A stretch of DNA of 64,000 nucleotides from Tropicimonas sp. IMCC34011 (GTDB taxonomy: Bacteria; Pseudomonadota; Alphaproteobacteria; Rhodobacterales; Rhodobacteraceae), in NCBI RefSeq assembly GCF_003390865.1, contig NZ_QMEJ01000003.1:124001-188000 (forward strand), in the 5' to 3' direction. Positions 8,106 to 16,120 of this stretch are shown here, piece by piece (the stretch's first letter is position 1; each line of letters starts with the position of its first letter). The notes under the pieces were generated by a model that was not told the origin of the DNA, ran no database searches, and saw nothing but the letters and a program-made list of their open reading frames with translations. A program made the translations under genes and the position numbers.

Positions 8106-8774
8106 CTACCTGAGCGACAGGGTCTCGAGGGCGCGGCCGGTGATCGTGCTCTCCAGATCGCTCGTCGAAGCGAGTTGAACGCGCTGGGCGTCGATGTTGA
8201 CGATGGCGACCAGCGCATTCTCCGCTTCCGCGTCCGGCAGGGCGACGAGCCGCAGGTACATGAGCCCGAGGGAGGGGATCCGGTAGGTTCCGATGAGCTG
8301 ACGCCCGGCGGTGCCCCCGATCTCGATGTCTTCGAGGGTGATCTGCTTCGCTTCCGGGAAATCCTGGACCGCGAGGGGAAAGGCGTCCTGCGTGAGGAGA
8401 CGGTCGAGAAGCGCGGTCCCGGCGCCGTCCTCCGCCTCCGGCAACGTCGCGGTGAGGATGTTGAGATTCTCGAGAAGGCGCATCCGGCCTTCCTCTCCGC
8501 CGAGGGCGAAGCTGATCTTCACGACGCCGCCGGAGGGGGCGCTGTCGATCAGCGTGAGGAACCTGTCCGAGACGGGAATATCGAGCGTGAACGGAACCGG
8601 GATGTCACGGCCCGTCGCCTCCGCCAGTGCGGCATCGGCGGTGAACGTCTCTTGCCGGAGCGTGTCGTCGCCCGCGAGGCTGGCGGGATCGAAGGTCGCC
8701 TCCTGCGCGATGGCCGCGGTGGTGACGAGGCAGGCCGCGAGGCCTGCGGCGAGGACGGTGGCGCGGAGTTGCAT
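8106..8774 (-). CDS. Secreted protein of unknown function (paralogue A)
   Basis: This 222-residue protein begins with a clear signal peptide (residues 1-23, cleavage expected after AIAQ or close to it), so it is probably periplasmic. I recognise no named domain. The second half resembles the next gene on the same strand (8848-9558). Shared features are a run ending FP then FPEA, a short beta-like stretch, and NALVAIVNI near the C-terminus. The two are therefore tandem paralogues that have diverged. No cysteines or catalytic motif stand out. The function cannot be inferred. Confidence 0.7.
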   Translation of the reverse strand: MQLRATVLAAGLAACLVTTAAIAQEATFDPASLAGDDTLRQETFTADAALAEATGRDIPVPFTLDIPVSDRFLTLIDSAPSGGVVKISFALGGEEGRMRLLENLNILTATLPEAEDGAGTALLDRLLTQDAFPLAVQDFPEAKQITLEDIEIGGTAGRQLIGTYRIPSLGLMYLRLVALPDAEAENALVAIVNIDAQRVQLASTSDLESTITGRALETLSLR

Positions 8775-8847
8775 CGCGGGGAATGACCTTCGTTCAAATC
8801 GCTCGACCCTACGTTAATCCGGGGGGCGATTCGGCGCCAGTCTGCCG

Positions 8848-9558
8848 TCAGTCCGTGTCCGTGCCGTCTTCGGGGGCGTCTTCCGTCTGAGCATCGGGAC
8901 CCGGGTCGAGGAATTCCAGCGTGCCCAGGGTCCACCCGCTATAGGTATCCGCGAACTGGTCATCGTTCGCCACCGGCATCATCGCCGGCCGGATGTTGGA
9001 GATCGCGACCAGCGCATCGGTGCCGTCCGGCTTCATGAGACCGACATGGCGGAACAGGATCTCCCCGGCCTGCGGCTCGGTGAAACGCCCCACCATCTGC
9101 ACTGCATCGAACCCTTCGAATTCGGCGGGGCCGAACGCCAGGATCTCGGCATCCGGGAACACGTCCCTAAGGGCCGGAAAGCTGCGCAGGACGAGAAGGT
9201 TGGCGAGGGCGAACTGGCGCCCGTCCTCATCCTCCGCCTCGATCTGTGCTCCGGTGATCGACAGGCTTTCGATGAAGGCGCCATCCTCGGTCAGGAAATT
9301 GACCGCGAAGAGCCGGGCCGGTCCGGGGTCCTCCTGCACCACGACGCCCTCGGCCCTCGGCACCTCGAGCGCGAACGGCTGGTCCACGTCGAGATCGCTT
9401 ATCGCGTCCGTGATCTCGGCCCGGTCGGTCTCGAGGAGCCCCATGGCGGACAGGAACTCCGGACGCGGCGGACGTTCCGTCTGCTGGGCGACGGCCGGGA
9501 GGGCGGCCGCGGAGACGGCGAGCACGGCGAAGAGCTGGCGAAGCGTGGTGTGTCTCAT
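8848..9558 (-). CDS. Secreted protein of unknown function (paralogue B)
   Basis: This 236-residue protein has a signal peptide (residues 1-25, ending PAVAQQ) and an acidic C-terminal tail rich in Asp, Glu and Pro. The ATG at 9558 was chosen because the signal peptide begins there; the upstream in-frame extension is Arg/Pro-rich and not credible. It is the upstream partner of the paralogue at 8106-8774, with which it shares the pattern of two FP motifs, a LFRHVGL-like strand and DALVAISNI. No known domain is recognised. It probably acts in the periplasm or outside the cell. Confidence 0.7.
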   Translation of the reverse strand: MRHTTLRQLFAVLAVSAAALPAVAQQTERPPRPEFLSAMGLLETDRAEITDAISDLDVDQPFALEVPRAEGVVVQEDPGPARLFAVNFLTEDGAFIESLSITGAQIEAEDEDGRQFALANLLVLRSFPALRDVFPDAEILAFGPAEFEGFDAVQMVGRFTEPQAGEILFRHVGLMKPDGTDALVAISNIRPAMMPVANDDQFADTYSGWTLGTLEFLDPGPDAQTEDAPEDGTDTD

Positions 9559-9632
9559 GCCGCGGAGCCTACCCGCGCGCAGGCCGGGGGCAAGAGCGCG
9601 CGGACGCGGCTCCCGGCCCTTCGCTGGCGGCA

Positions 9633-10004
9633 TCAGCCGCACGTGACGCGCACCACCGTTCCCGCGCCGTCGGTGAAGAAGTTCACGCGGCGGGGCAGGT
9701 AATCCTGCGTCACTATGGCATCCGGCGGGATCACGCGGACCGGGCGCCCGGACACGCTGGACTCCGCCACGGTTGCCGGCTGACCTGTGAAGCTCCTGAA
9801 CTCATCGATCTGGCAGGTATCCGGCTCCCGCGTTTCGAGGCCGCTGCGGGACTGGTCGATGCCGCTTCCCGTCGCCGGCGGCGTCGTGGGGTCGAAGGTC
9901 GATCCGGAAGGGGGCATGTCCGATCCCTCATCGATGATCGAAGATGTGCAGGCCCCGAGGATCGCGGTGGAAGCGATCACGATGGGTAGTGCGCAGCGTC
10001 TCAT
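9633..10004 (-). CDS. I78-type peptidase-inhibitor-like lipoprotein
   Basis: This 123-residue protein carries a lipoprotein signal (ILGAC, lipid-modified cysteine near residue 19). A C-terminal domain of about 60 residues matches the I78 peptidase inhibitor pattern: CQIDEFRSFTGQPA, then RVIPPDAIVTQDY, then RRVNFFTDGAGTV and a final C-G. The two domain cysteines probably form a disulfide. I78 proteins inhibit serine peptidases or are of unknown role in proteobacteria. The start is the ATG at 10004 with a short purine-rich site upstream. It is divergent from the alcohol dehydrogenase gene. Confidence 0.75.
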   Translation of the reverse strand: MRRCALPIVIASTAILGACTSSIIDEGSDMPPSGSTFDPTTPPATGSGIDQSRSGLETREPDTCQIDEFRSFTGQPATVAESSVSGRPVRVIPPDAIVTQDYLPRRVNFFTDGAGTVVRVTCG

Positions 10005-10081
10005 TCGTGCCTCGTCGTTGGTTGCTTTCAAGCGTCGTCTCAGCCATGCCTTAGCTAGAACGGCGGCAGAGGGAAACGAAC

Positions 10082-11194
<1,113 letters not shown>

Positions 11195-11202
11195 TCGCAG
11201 GC

Positions 11203-11366
11203 ATGACGCCTGCAACCGGCACCATCATCCTCGGGACGGGAGCGCGGAGGGCGGGTACGACCTGGCTCTACCGCGACCTGCCCGGGGGCGATTGCCGAGC
11301 GTCCCGGGCCTATCGCGTCCGGGACTCCTCTTCGCGTCCGAGGCCATCCTCATCGGCATCCAATAG
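11203..11366 (+). pseudogene. Possible sulfotransferase gene remnant
   Basis: Starting at the ATG at 11203, the frame reads TIILGTGARRAGTTWLYRDL, close to the PAPS-binding loop at the N-terminus of sulfotransferases (consensus KxGTTWL). After about 27 codons the resemblance stops. A different frame then ends with a hydrophobic tail, LLFASEAILIGIQ, and a stop at 11364-11366. A deletion or frameshifts in a once intact gene would explain this. A short inverted repeat (GCAGGC at 11197-11202, GCCTGC at 11208-11213) overlaps the start and may belong to the end of the preceding dehydrogenase gene. Confidence 0.3.
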
Positions 11367-11435
11367 CGGCGTACACGCATGCTGCGGCGACCGGTGCCCC
11401 GAGACGCTCGACCTCCCCACAGGATACAACGCCCC

Positions 11436-11921
11436 ATGACAATGACCATCCGCCGCGCCGGGGACGCCGACAGGGCCGTCGTCTGGTCGCTCCTGAAGCC
11501 GGTGTTTCGCGCCGGGGATACCTACGCCATTGATCCCGAGATTACCGAGGCCGATGCGATGGCCTACTGGTTCGGCGGGCAAGTGGCGCTGGTGGCTGAA
11601 CTGGACGGGGAGATCGTCGGAACGGCGTACCTTCGGCCGAATGCGGCGGGTGGCGGATCCCATGTCGCCAACGCGGGCTTCGTCACCTCCTCCGCCCACC
11701 GCGGGCAGGGTATCGCCCGGCGGCTGCTCGACCGCGTTCTCGCCGAGGCGACCGAGGCGGGCTATGCCGCGATGCAGTTCAACTTCGTCGTCGAGGCCAA
11801 TGCCAGGGCCGTCACGCTGTGGACCATGAGCGGCTTCAGCGTGATCGGGCGCATTCCGCAAGGCTTCCGGCTGCCCGACGGGACCGTCTGCGACGCGCTC
11901 ATTCTGCACAAGACGCTCTGA
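11436..11921 (+). CDS. GNAT-family N-acetyltransferase
   Basis: This 161-residue protein is a single GNAT domain. The acetyl-CoA-binding loop is seen in the segment RGQGIARRLLD, preceded by the strand NAGFVTSSAHR and followed by NARAVTLWTMSGF, the usual motif B region. The ATG at 11436 has AGGA about 11 bases upstream. Neighbours give no substrate clue. It may acetylate a small amine or a protein N-terminus. Confidence 0.85.
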   Translation: MTMTIRRAGDADRAVVWSLLKPVFRAGDTYAIDPEITEADAMAYWFGGQVALVAELDGEIVGTAYLRPNAAGGGSHVANAGFVTSSAHRGQGIARRLLDRVLAEATEAGYAAMQFNFVVEANARAVTLWTMSGFSVIGRIPQGFRLPDGTVCDALILHKTL

Positions 11922-11981
11922 CGCCCGCGCATCGGGTGCGAAAGAGCTTTCGCGGATGCGACGGGCGCGTTACGGGGGGCC

Positions 11982-12698
11982 ATGGCCGAAGATAGACCCC
12001 TCCTCGCCGTCCTCATCGATGCGGACAACACCTCCCCCAAGCACGCGGGCGCGATCTTCGACGAGATCGCCACGCTCGGGGAGGCCAGCGTGCGCCGCTG
12101 CTACGGCGACTTCTCGAGCCAGCAGATGTCCGGCTGGAACCGGGTTCAGGCGGATCACGGCCTCGTCCCGCACCACTCTCCGGCCAACACGGTGGGCAAG
12201 AACAGCTCCGACATCAGCCTCGTGATCGACGCGATGGACCTGATGCATACCGGGCGCTTCGACGGCTTCGTCGTCGTGTCCTCGGACAGTGACTTCACCC
12301 GCCTCGCCAGCCGCATTCGCGAGCAGGGTCTCGACGTCTACGGCATCGGCCAGAAGAAGACGCCGGACGCGTTCCGAAAGGCTTGCCGCCGGTTCATCTT
12401 CCTCGAGAACATCGGCGCGCTGCCCGACACGCCGGACAAGCAGGAGCAGGCAAAGGCATCGGAGACGCGCCCGGCGACGGATGCGCGGGATCTGTTTCTG
12501 AGGGCGATGGATGGGATCGAGCAGGACGACGACTGGTATCAGCTCGGCCAGCTCGGCCAGTTCATCATGGCCGCAAATCCCGATTTCGACGTCCGGACCT
12601 ACGGCAAGAAGAAGCTGTCCGACCTCGTTCAGGCGATCAAGCTCTTCGAAACGCGTCGCGGCACGAACAACCAGCTTCTCGTTCGCCGGATCGACTGA
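11982..12698 (+). CDS. NYN-domain nuclease-like protein with OST-HTH (LOTUS) domain
   Basis: This 238-residue protein has a NYN (PIN-like) nuclease domain at about residues 7-140. The acidic metal-binding residues are visible in VLIDADNTSP, SLVIDAMDLM and VVSSDSDFTRLA. A linker leads to a C-terminal OST-HTH/LOTUS-type fold at about 165-238 (LGQLGQFIMAANPDFDVRTYGKKKL), a domain class linked to RNA binding. The combination suggests an RNA-cleaving or RNA-binding protein. A second NYN gene of a different architecture lies at 29872-30447. Transcription is probably independent, since the next gene is convergent. Confidence 0.85.
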   Translation: MAEDRPLLAVLIDADNTSPKHAGAIFDEIATLGEASVRRCYGDFSSQQMSGWNRVQADHGLVPHHSPANTVGKNSSDISLVIDAMDLMHTGRFDGFVVVSSDSDFTRLASRIREQGLDVYGIGQKKTPDAFRKACRRFIFLENIGALPDTPDKQEQAKASETRPATDARDLFLRAMDGIEQDDDWYQLGQLGQFIMAANPDFDVRTYGKKKLSDLVQAIKLFETRRGTNNQLLVRRID

Positions 12699-12761
12699 GA
12701 GCGGCGGTTCGGCCGGACGGGTCCTGCATCACGATAGGGGAGGCGGCTCGCTTGGCGCGCG

Positions 12762-13394
12762 TCAGCTCCCCTTTGCGGCGGTGCCGTAGCGAGCGAGGAA
12801 CATCTCGACGGCGCCGTTGACCACCCGCTCCCGCTCCGCTTCGTCGAAGCCGGTGCAGAGCCCAGCCATCAGTCGCGAGAAGAGATCCGCCTTGCACAGC
12901 TCGATGAACTGGTCCGCGGCGAGGGAATGATCCTCCACCAGCAGTTCTCCCCGCTCCTCGGCCGCGGCGATGTATTCCATCAGGATTCCGCGGACGCGCT
13001 GCGGGCCCGAAGCGTAGAACTGGTTGCCGAGCTCCGGGAAGCGCTGGCACTCGGCGACGCAGGTCCGGAAGAGGTTGGCCCCGAAGGGGGACGTGAAGAA
13101 GGCGACGAGGCGGGTGGCCGCCAGCGTCAGCACTTCTCCCGGCGCGGCGGACAGGTCCACCTCGCACATCGCGTCCGCGGTCTGCATCTGGCATTCGCCG
13201 ATGCCGATCTCGATGAACAGGAGGCGTTTGTCGGGGAAGTAGCTGTAGAGCGTCGCCTTGCTGACCCCGGCCTCCCGCGCGATGTCATCGACGCTCGCGC
13301 CCTCAAACCCGTCCCGCAGGAAGACCCGGCGCGCGCCGTCGATCACCTGATCGTACTTCCGGCCTCGTCTGATCTTTCCGGTGGGCGCGTTCAT
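12762..13394 (-). CDS. TetR-family transcriptional regulator
   Basis: This 210-residue regulator has a TetR helix-turn-helix at about residues 15-60 (ASVDDIAREAGVSKATLYSYF) and a helical ligand domain of the AcrR-like type (segments FRTCVAECQRFPELGNQFY). The ATG is preceded by AGGAGG. Immediately upstream on the same strand is a gene for a 60-residue secreted peptide. Two imperfect inverted repeats lie upstream of that, possible operators. The ligand is unknown; TetR proteins of this type often control efflux or lipid genes. Confidence 0.88.
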   Translation of the reverse strand: MNAPTGKIRRGRKYDQVIDGARRVFLRDGFEGASVDDIAREAGVSKATLYSYFPDKRLLFIEIGIGECQMQTADAMCEVDLSAAPGEVLTLAATRLVAFFTSPFGANLFRTCVAECQRFPELGNQFYASGPQRVRGILMEYIAAAEERGELLVEDHSLAADQFIELCKADLFSRLMAGLCTGFDEAERERVVNGAVEMFLARYGTAAKGS

Positions 13395-13446
13395 GAGGTC
13401 CTCCTTCTACCGGAAGATAGTGATCCGGAGCCCTGTTCGGCAAGGG

Positions 13447-13629
13447 TCAGCCTGCGGGTCGGACCTCGACCGTGACATCACGGCTCACGGCGGGGGCAGG
13501 GGACACGCTCTGGCTTTCGCCGTGCGGCCAAGTGAGGTGCGGCAGGCTGATCGTGAGCGGGCCGGCGCTGGCGGCGGAGGCGGCTCCGCCGAGGACGAGG
13601 GCGAGAACGAGGGGCTTGAGGGCTTTCAT
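13447..13629 (-). CDS. Small secreted peptide
   Basis: This gene encodes 60 residues: a signal peptide (1-22, ending ASAASA) and a mature part of about 38 residues containing ISLPHLTWP and no cysteine. A good ribosome site (AGGAG, 9 bases before the ATG) supports expression. Short secreted peptides with an LPxLxxP-like core occur in this bacterial group, but I know no function for them. It sits between tetR and an AEC transporter, with two inverted repeats just upstream of its start. It may be the main target of the TetR protein. Confidence 0.65.
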   Translation of the reverse strand: MKALKPLVLALVLGGAASAASAGPLTISLPHLTWPHGESQSVSPAPAVSRDVTVEVRPAG

Positions 13630-13653
13630 GGCAGGATCTCCTTTGACCGAAAA

Positions 13654-13671
13654 CTAAACTCGACAGTTCAG
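13654..13671. promoter_or_regulatory. Inverted repeat upstream of the small secreted peptide gene
   Basis: CTAAACT and AGTTCAG, separated by 4 bases, pair at 6 of 7 positions. The site lies 25 bases upstream of the peptide gene and could be a regulator site. It is an inference from symmetry and place only. Confidence 0.3.
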
Positions 13672-13704
13672 ATATACGTCGCGGCGATCCGTGCAAGGGG
13701 AGAA

Positions 13705-13722
13705 GTGAACCAATCGGTTTAC
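13705..13722. promoter_or_regulatory. Candidate TetR operator
   Basis: GTGAACC and GGTTTAC, separated by AATC, pair at 6 of 7 positions with a perfect AACC-N4-GGTT core. That core resembles operators of AcrR/TetR-type repressors. It lies between the small peptide gene and the divergent AEC transporter, so it could act on either. Confidence 0.4.
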
Positions 13723-13792
13723 CTTTTTGACGCACCCTCGGAGGGGCCGCGCTGGCGAGCCCTCCCCGCCCGTGCTACCGCCGGGTGCAGCC

Positions 13793-14722
13793 ATGATCGC
13801 GATCTTCCTCCAGACGCTCCCGTTCTTCGGCCTCGTCGGTATCGGCTTTTTCGCCGGTCGGTCGGGGTTCTATTCCCGCGCCGCCAACGACGCGCTGACG
13901 CGGTTCGTCTTCTTCTTCGCGCTCCCGGCCATGCTCATCGGCTTCGCCGCGGACCTTCAGATCGGTGAGGTCTTCTCCTGGTCCTTCGTGGCTGCCTACC
14001 TGTTCGGCACGGCGCTGGTCTATGCTGCCGCCACGGGCGCCGCTGTGATGCGGCGGCGGGGCATGGCGGAGGCCGCCGTGGAATCGCAGATCGCGGTGAT
14101 CGGAAATACCGGCTTTCTCGGCATCCCGATGCTGACGCTCCTCCTCGGCGAAGCCGCGATCGGGCCGCTCTTGATGATGCTGGCGGTGGACCTGCTGGTA
14201 TTCGCGACGCTCTTCGTGATCCTGCTCAGTGCGAGCCGGGGCGGTGGGCTGACGCCGGCCGTCATCGGACGCGCGCTTCTCGAACCCTTCCGCAACCCGA
14301 TGGTGGTCGCCATCGGCGTGGGCTTCATCCTCGCGGGGCTCCGCGTGCCCCTGCCGGATCCCGTGGCGGAGATCGTCCGCATCCTCGGGGCGGCGGCAAC
14401 GCCCTGCGCGCTCTTCGTCATAGGCGGATCCCTGGCGCACAAAAGCGCGGAGCGGCTCAGCGTCGCCACCTGGCTCTCGGTCTGCAAGCTTCTGCTCCAT
14501 CCCGCGGCGGTCGCTGTCATGGCGCTGGTCGTCTTCGAGGTCGATCGCTACGCGGCGGGCGTGATGATCTCCGCCGCCGCGCTGCCGGTCGCCGGCAACG
14601 TCTACATGCTCGCGCAGCACTACAAGGTCGCGCCAGCTCGTGCGTCCACGGCGATCCTCGTCTCCACCATCGCCTCGATTCTCACCATTCCTGCGATTGT
14701 CGCCCTCGCCGCGGCGGGCTGA
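13793..14722 (+). CDS. AEC-family transporter (auxin efflux carrier type)
   Basis: This 309-residue protein has about ten hydrophobic segments over its whole length, in two halves of five, as in the AEC family of bacterial carriers. Family segments include FFGLVGIGFFAGR at the N-terminus, GNTGFLGIPM near the middle and ALPVAGNVYMLA near the end. Such proteins export or import small organic acids, for example malate or malonate. The ATG at 13793 gives the usual short N-terminus; the in-frame upstream part is hydrophilic and unlike the family. It is divergent from the peptide/tetR genes and may share their regulation. Confidence 0.85.
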   Translation: MIAIFLQTLPFFGLVGIGFFAGRSGFYSRAANDALTRFVFFFALPAMLIGFAADLQIGEVFSWSFVAAYLFGTALVYAAATGAAVMRRRGMAEAAVESQIAVIGNTGFLGIPMLTLLLGEAAIGPLLMMLAVDLLVFATLFVILLSASRGGGLTPAVIGRALLEPFRNPMVVAIGVGFILAGLRVPLPDPVAEIVRILGAAATPCALFVIGGSLAHKSAERLSVATWLSVCKLLLHPAAVAVMALVVFEVDRYAAGVMISAAALPVAGNVYMLAQHYKVAPARASTAILVSTIASILTIPAIVALAAAG

Positions 14723-14787
14723 GGCTTGCCCGGCAGGCGGACGGTCGTTACGCCGCGAAGGGTGATATCGGGATGGAGCGACGCGTA

Positions 14788-15618
14788 ATGGAAACCTTGT
14801 CCGAGAACCGCAGCTTCGGCGGCTGCCAGGGGGTGTACCGGCACACGTCGGAGGCGACCGGAACCGAGATGACCTTCGGCCTCTACCAACCGCCGCAGGC
14901 GGAGTTCGGCAAGGTGCCGGTCCTGTGGTTTCTCTCCGGCCTGACCTGCACCCATGAAAACGCGATGACCAAGGCCGGCGCGCAGGCCTTCGCCGCCCGG
15001 CACGGCATTGCCGTCGTCTTTCCGGACACCTCGCCGCGCGGCGAGGGCGTGGCCGATGACGAGAGCTTCGACATGGGGCAGGGCGCGGGCTTCTACGTCG
15101 ATGCGACCGAGGGGCCGTGGGCCGAGCATTTCCAGATGCGAACCTATGTCGCCGAGGAGCTGCCCCGTCTCGTGGTGGATCGCTTCCCGATCGAGAAGAA
15201 CCGGCAGTCCATCACCGGGCACAGCATGGGCGGGCACGGCGCGCTGACCCTCGCGATGACGCTGGAGGACCGCTTCGCCTCCGTCTCCGCGTTCGCGCCG
15301 ATGGCGCACACGACGCAGTCCGAATGGGGGCAGCGGCAGCTCGCCGCCTATCTCGGTGACGATCCGGCGGCCCACGCGAAGGCCGATGCGACGCTCCTGA
15401 TGCGCGATGTCGGCTTCAACGGACCGGTGCTCGTCGACCAGGGGACGCAGGATCAGTTCCTCGACAAGCTGAAGCCGGAGGCGCTGGCCGAAGCGATCGC
15501 ATCGAAGCGCCAGCACGGGACGTTCCGGATGCAGCCGGGCTACGACCATTCCTACTTCTTCGTCTCGTCCTTCATCGAGGATCACCTGGCCTTCCACGCC
15601 GCGGCCCTGCTGCCGTGA
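14788..15618 (+). CDS. fghA: S-formylglutathione hydrolase
   Basis: This 276-residue alpha/beta hydrolase splits S-formylglutathione into formate and glutathione, the step after the class III dehydrogenase encoded at 10.1-11.2 kb. The nucleophile serine is in GHSMGGHGAL, the acid in DQGTQDQFL and the histidine in YDHSYFF. The oxyanion region is LSGLTCTHEN. METLSENRSFGG is the usual family N-terminus, so I prefer the ATG at 14788 over the one 15 bases earlier. The gene overlaps the following DUF188 gene by 4 bases (GTGA). Confidence 0.93.
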   Translation: METLSENRSFGGCQGVYRHTSEATGTEMTFGLYQPPQAEFGKVPVLWFLSGLTCTHENAMTKAGAQAFAARHGIAVVFPDTSPRGEGVADDESFDMGQGAGFYVDATEGPWAEHFQMRTYVAEELPRLVVDRFPIEKNRQSITGHSMGGHGALTLAMTLEDRFASVSAFAPMAHTTQSEWGQRQLAAYLGDDPAAHAKADATLLMRDVGFNGPVLVDQGTQDQFLDKLKPEALAEAIASKRQHGTFRMQPGYDHSYFFVSSFIEDHLAFHAAALLP

Positions 15619-16061
15619 CCATCTACGTGGACGGGGATGCCTGCCCCGTGAAAGCCGAATGCGAGCGGGCGGCCACGCGGCACGGGGCCGAGATGAAGAT
15701 CGTCTGCAACGGCGGGCTCAGGCCGTCGGCCAATCCTCTGATCGAGGTGGTGTATGTGGATGAGGGGCTCGACGTCGCGGATCGCTGGATCTCTGAGCGC
15801 GCGGGGAAGGGCGATATCGTGGTGACCGCGGATATTCCGCTCGCATCCGATTGCGTGGCCCGCGGCGCGGCGGTCCTCAAGCCGGACGGCGAGGCGCTGA
15901 CGGAGCGCAACATCGGCAACGTCCTCGCGACGCGGGACCTCATGACCGACCTGCGCTCGGCCGATCCCTTGCGGCAGGGGGGCGGGCGCCCGTTCTCCAA
16001 GGCGGACCGCGCGCGGTTCTCGGCGGCGCTCGATCAGGCGTTGCGGAAGGCGGCCGGGTAG
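15615..16061 (+). CDS. YaiI/YqxD-family protein (DUF188)
   Basis: This 148-residue protein belongs to the DUF188 family, which has a PIN-like fold. Typical segments are IYVDGDACPVK at the N-terminus, the acidic motif VTADIPLASDC and the C-terminal GGGRPFSKADRARF. The aspartates suggest metal binding and possible nuclease activity, but no function is established. The GTG start overlaps the stop of the hydrolase gene, so the two are translationally coupled; this looks like chance operon structure and not a shared pathway. Confidence 0.88.
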   Translation: MTIYVDGDACPVKAECERAATRHGAEMKIVCNGGLRPSANPLIEVVYVDEGLDVADRWISERAGKGDIVVTADIPLASDCVARGAAVLKPDGEALTERNIGNVLATRDLMTDLRSADPLRQGGGRPFSKADRARFSAALDQALRKAAG

Positions 16062-16120
16062 GGCGATCGAAGACGGCCGAGGCCCGGCTGAACGGCCGGT
16101 CTGACTAGGGCCTGCCCCGC

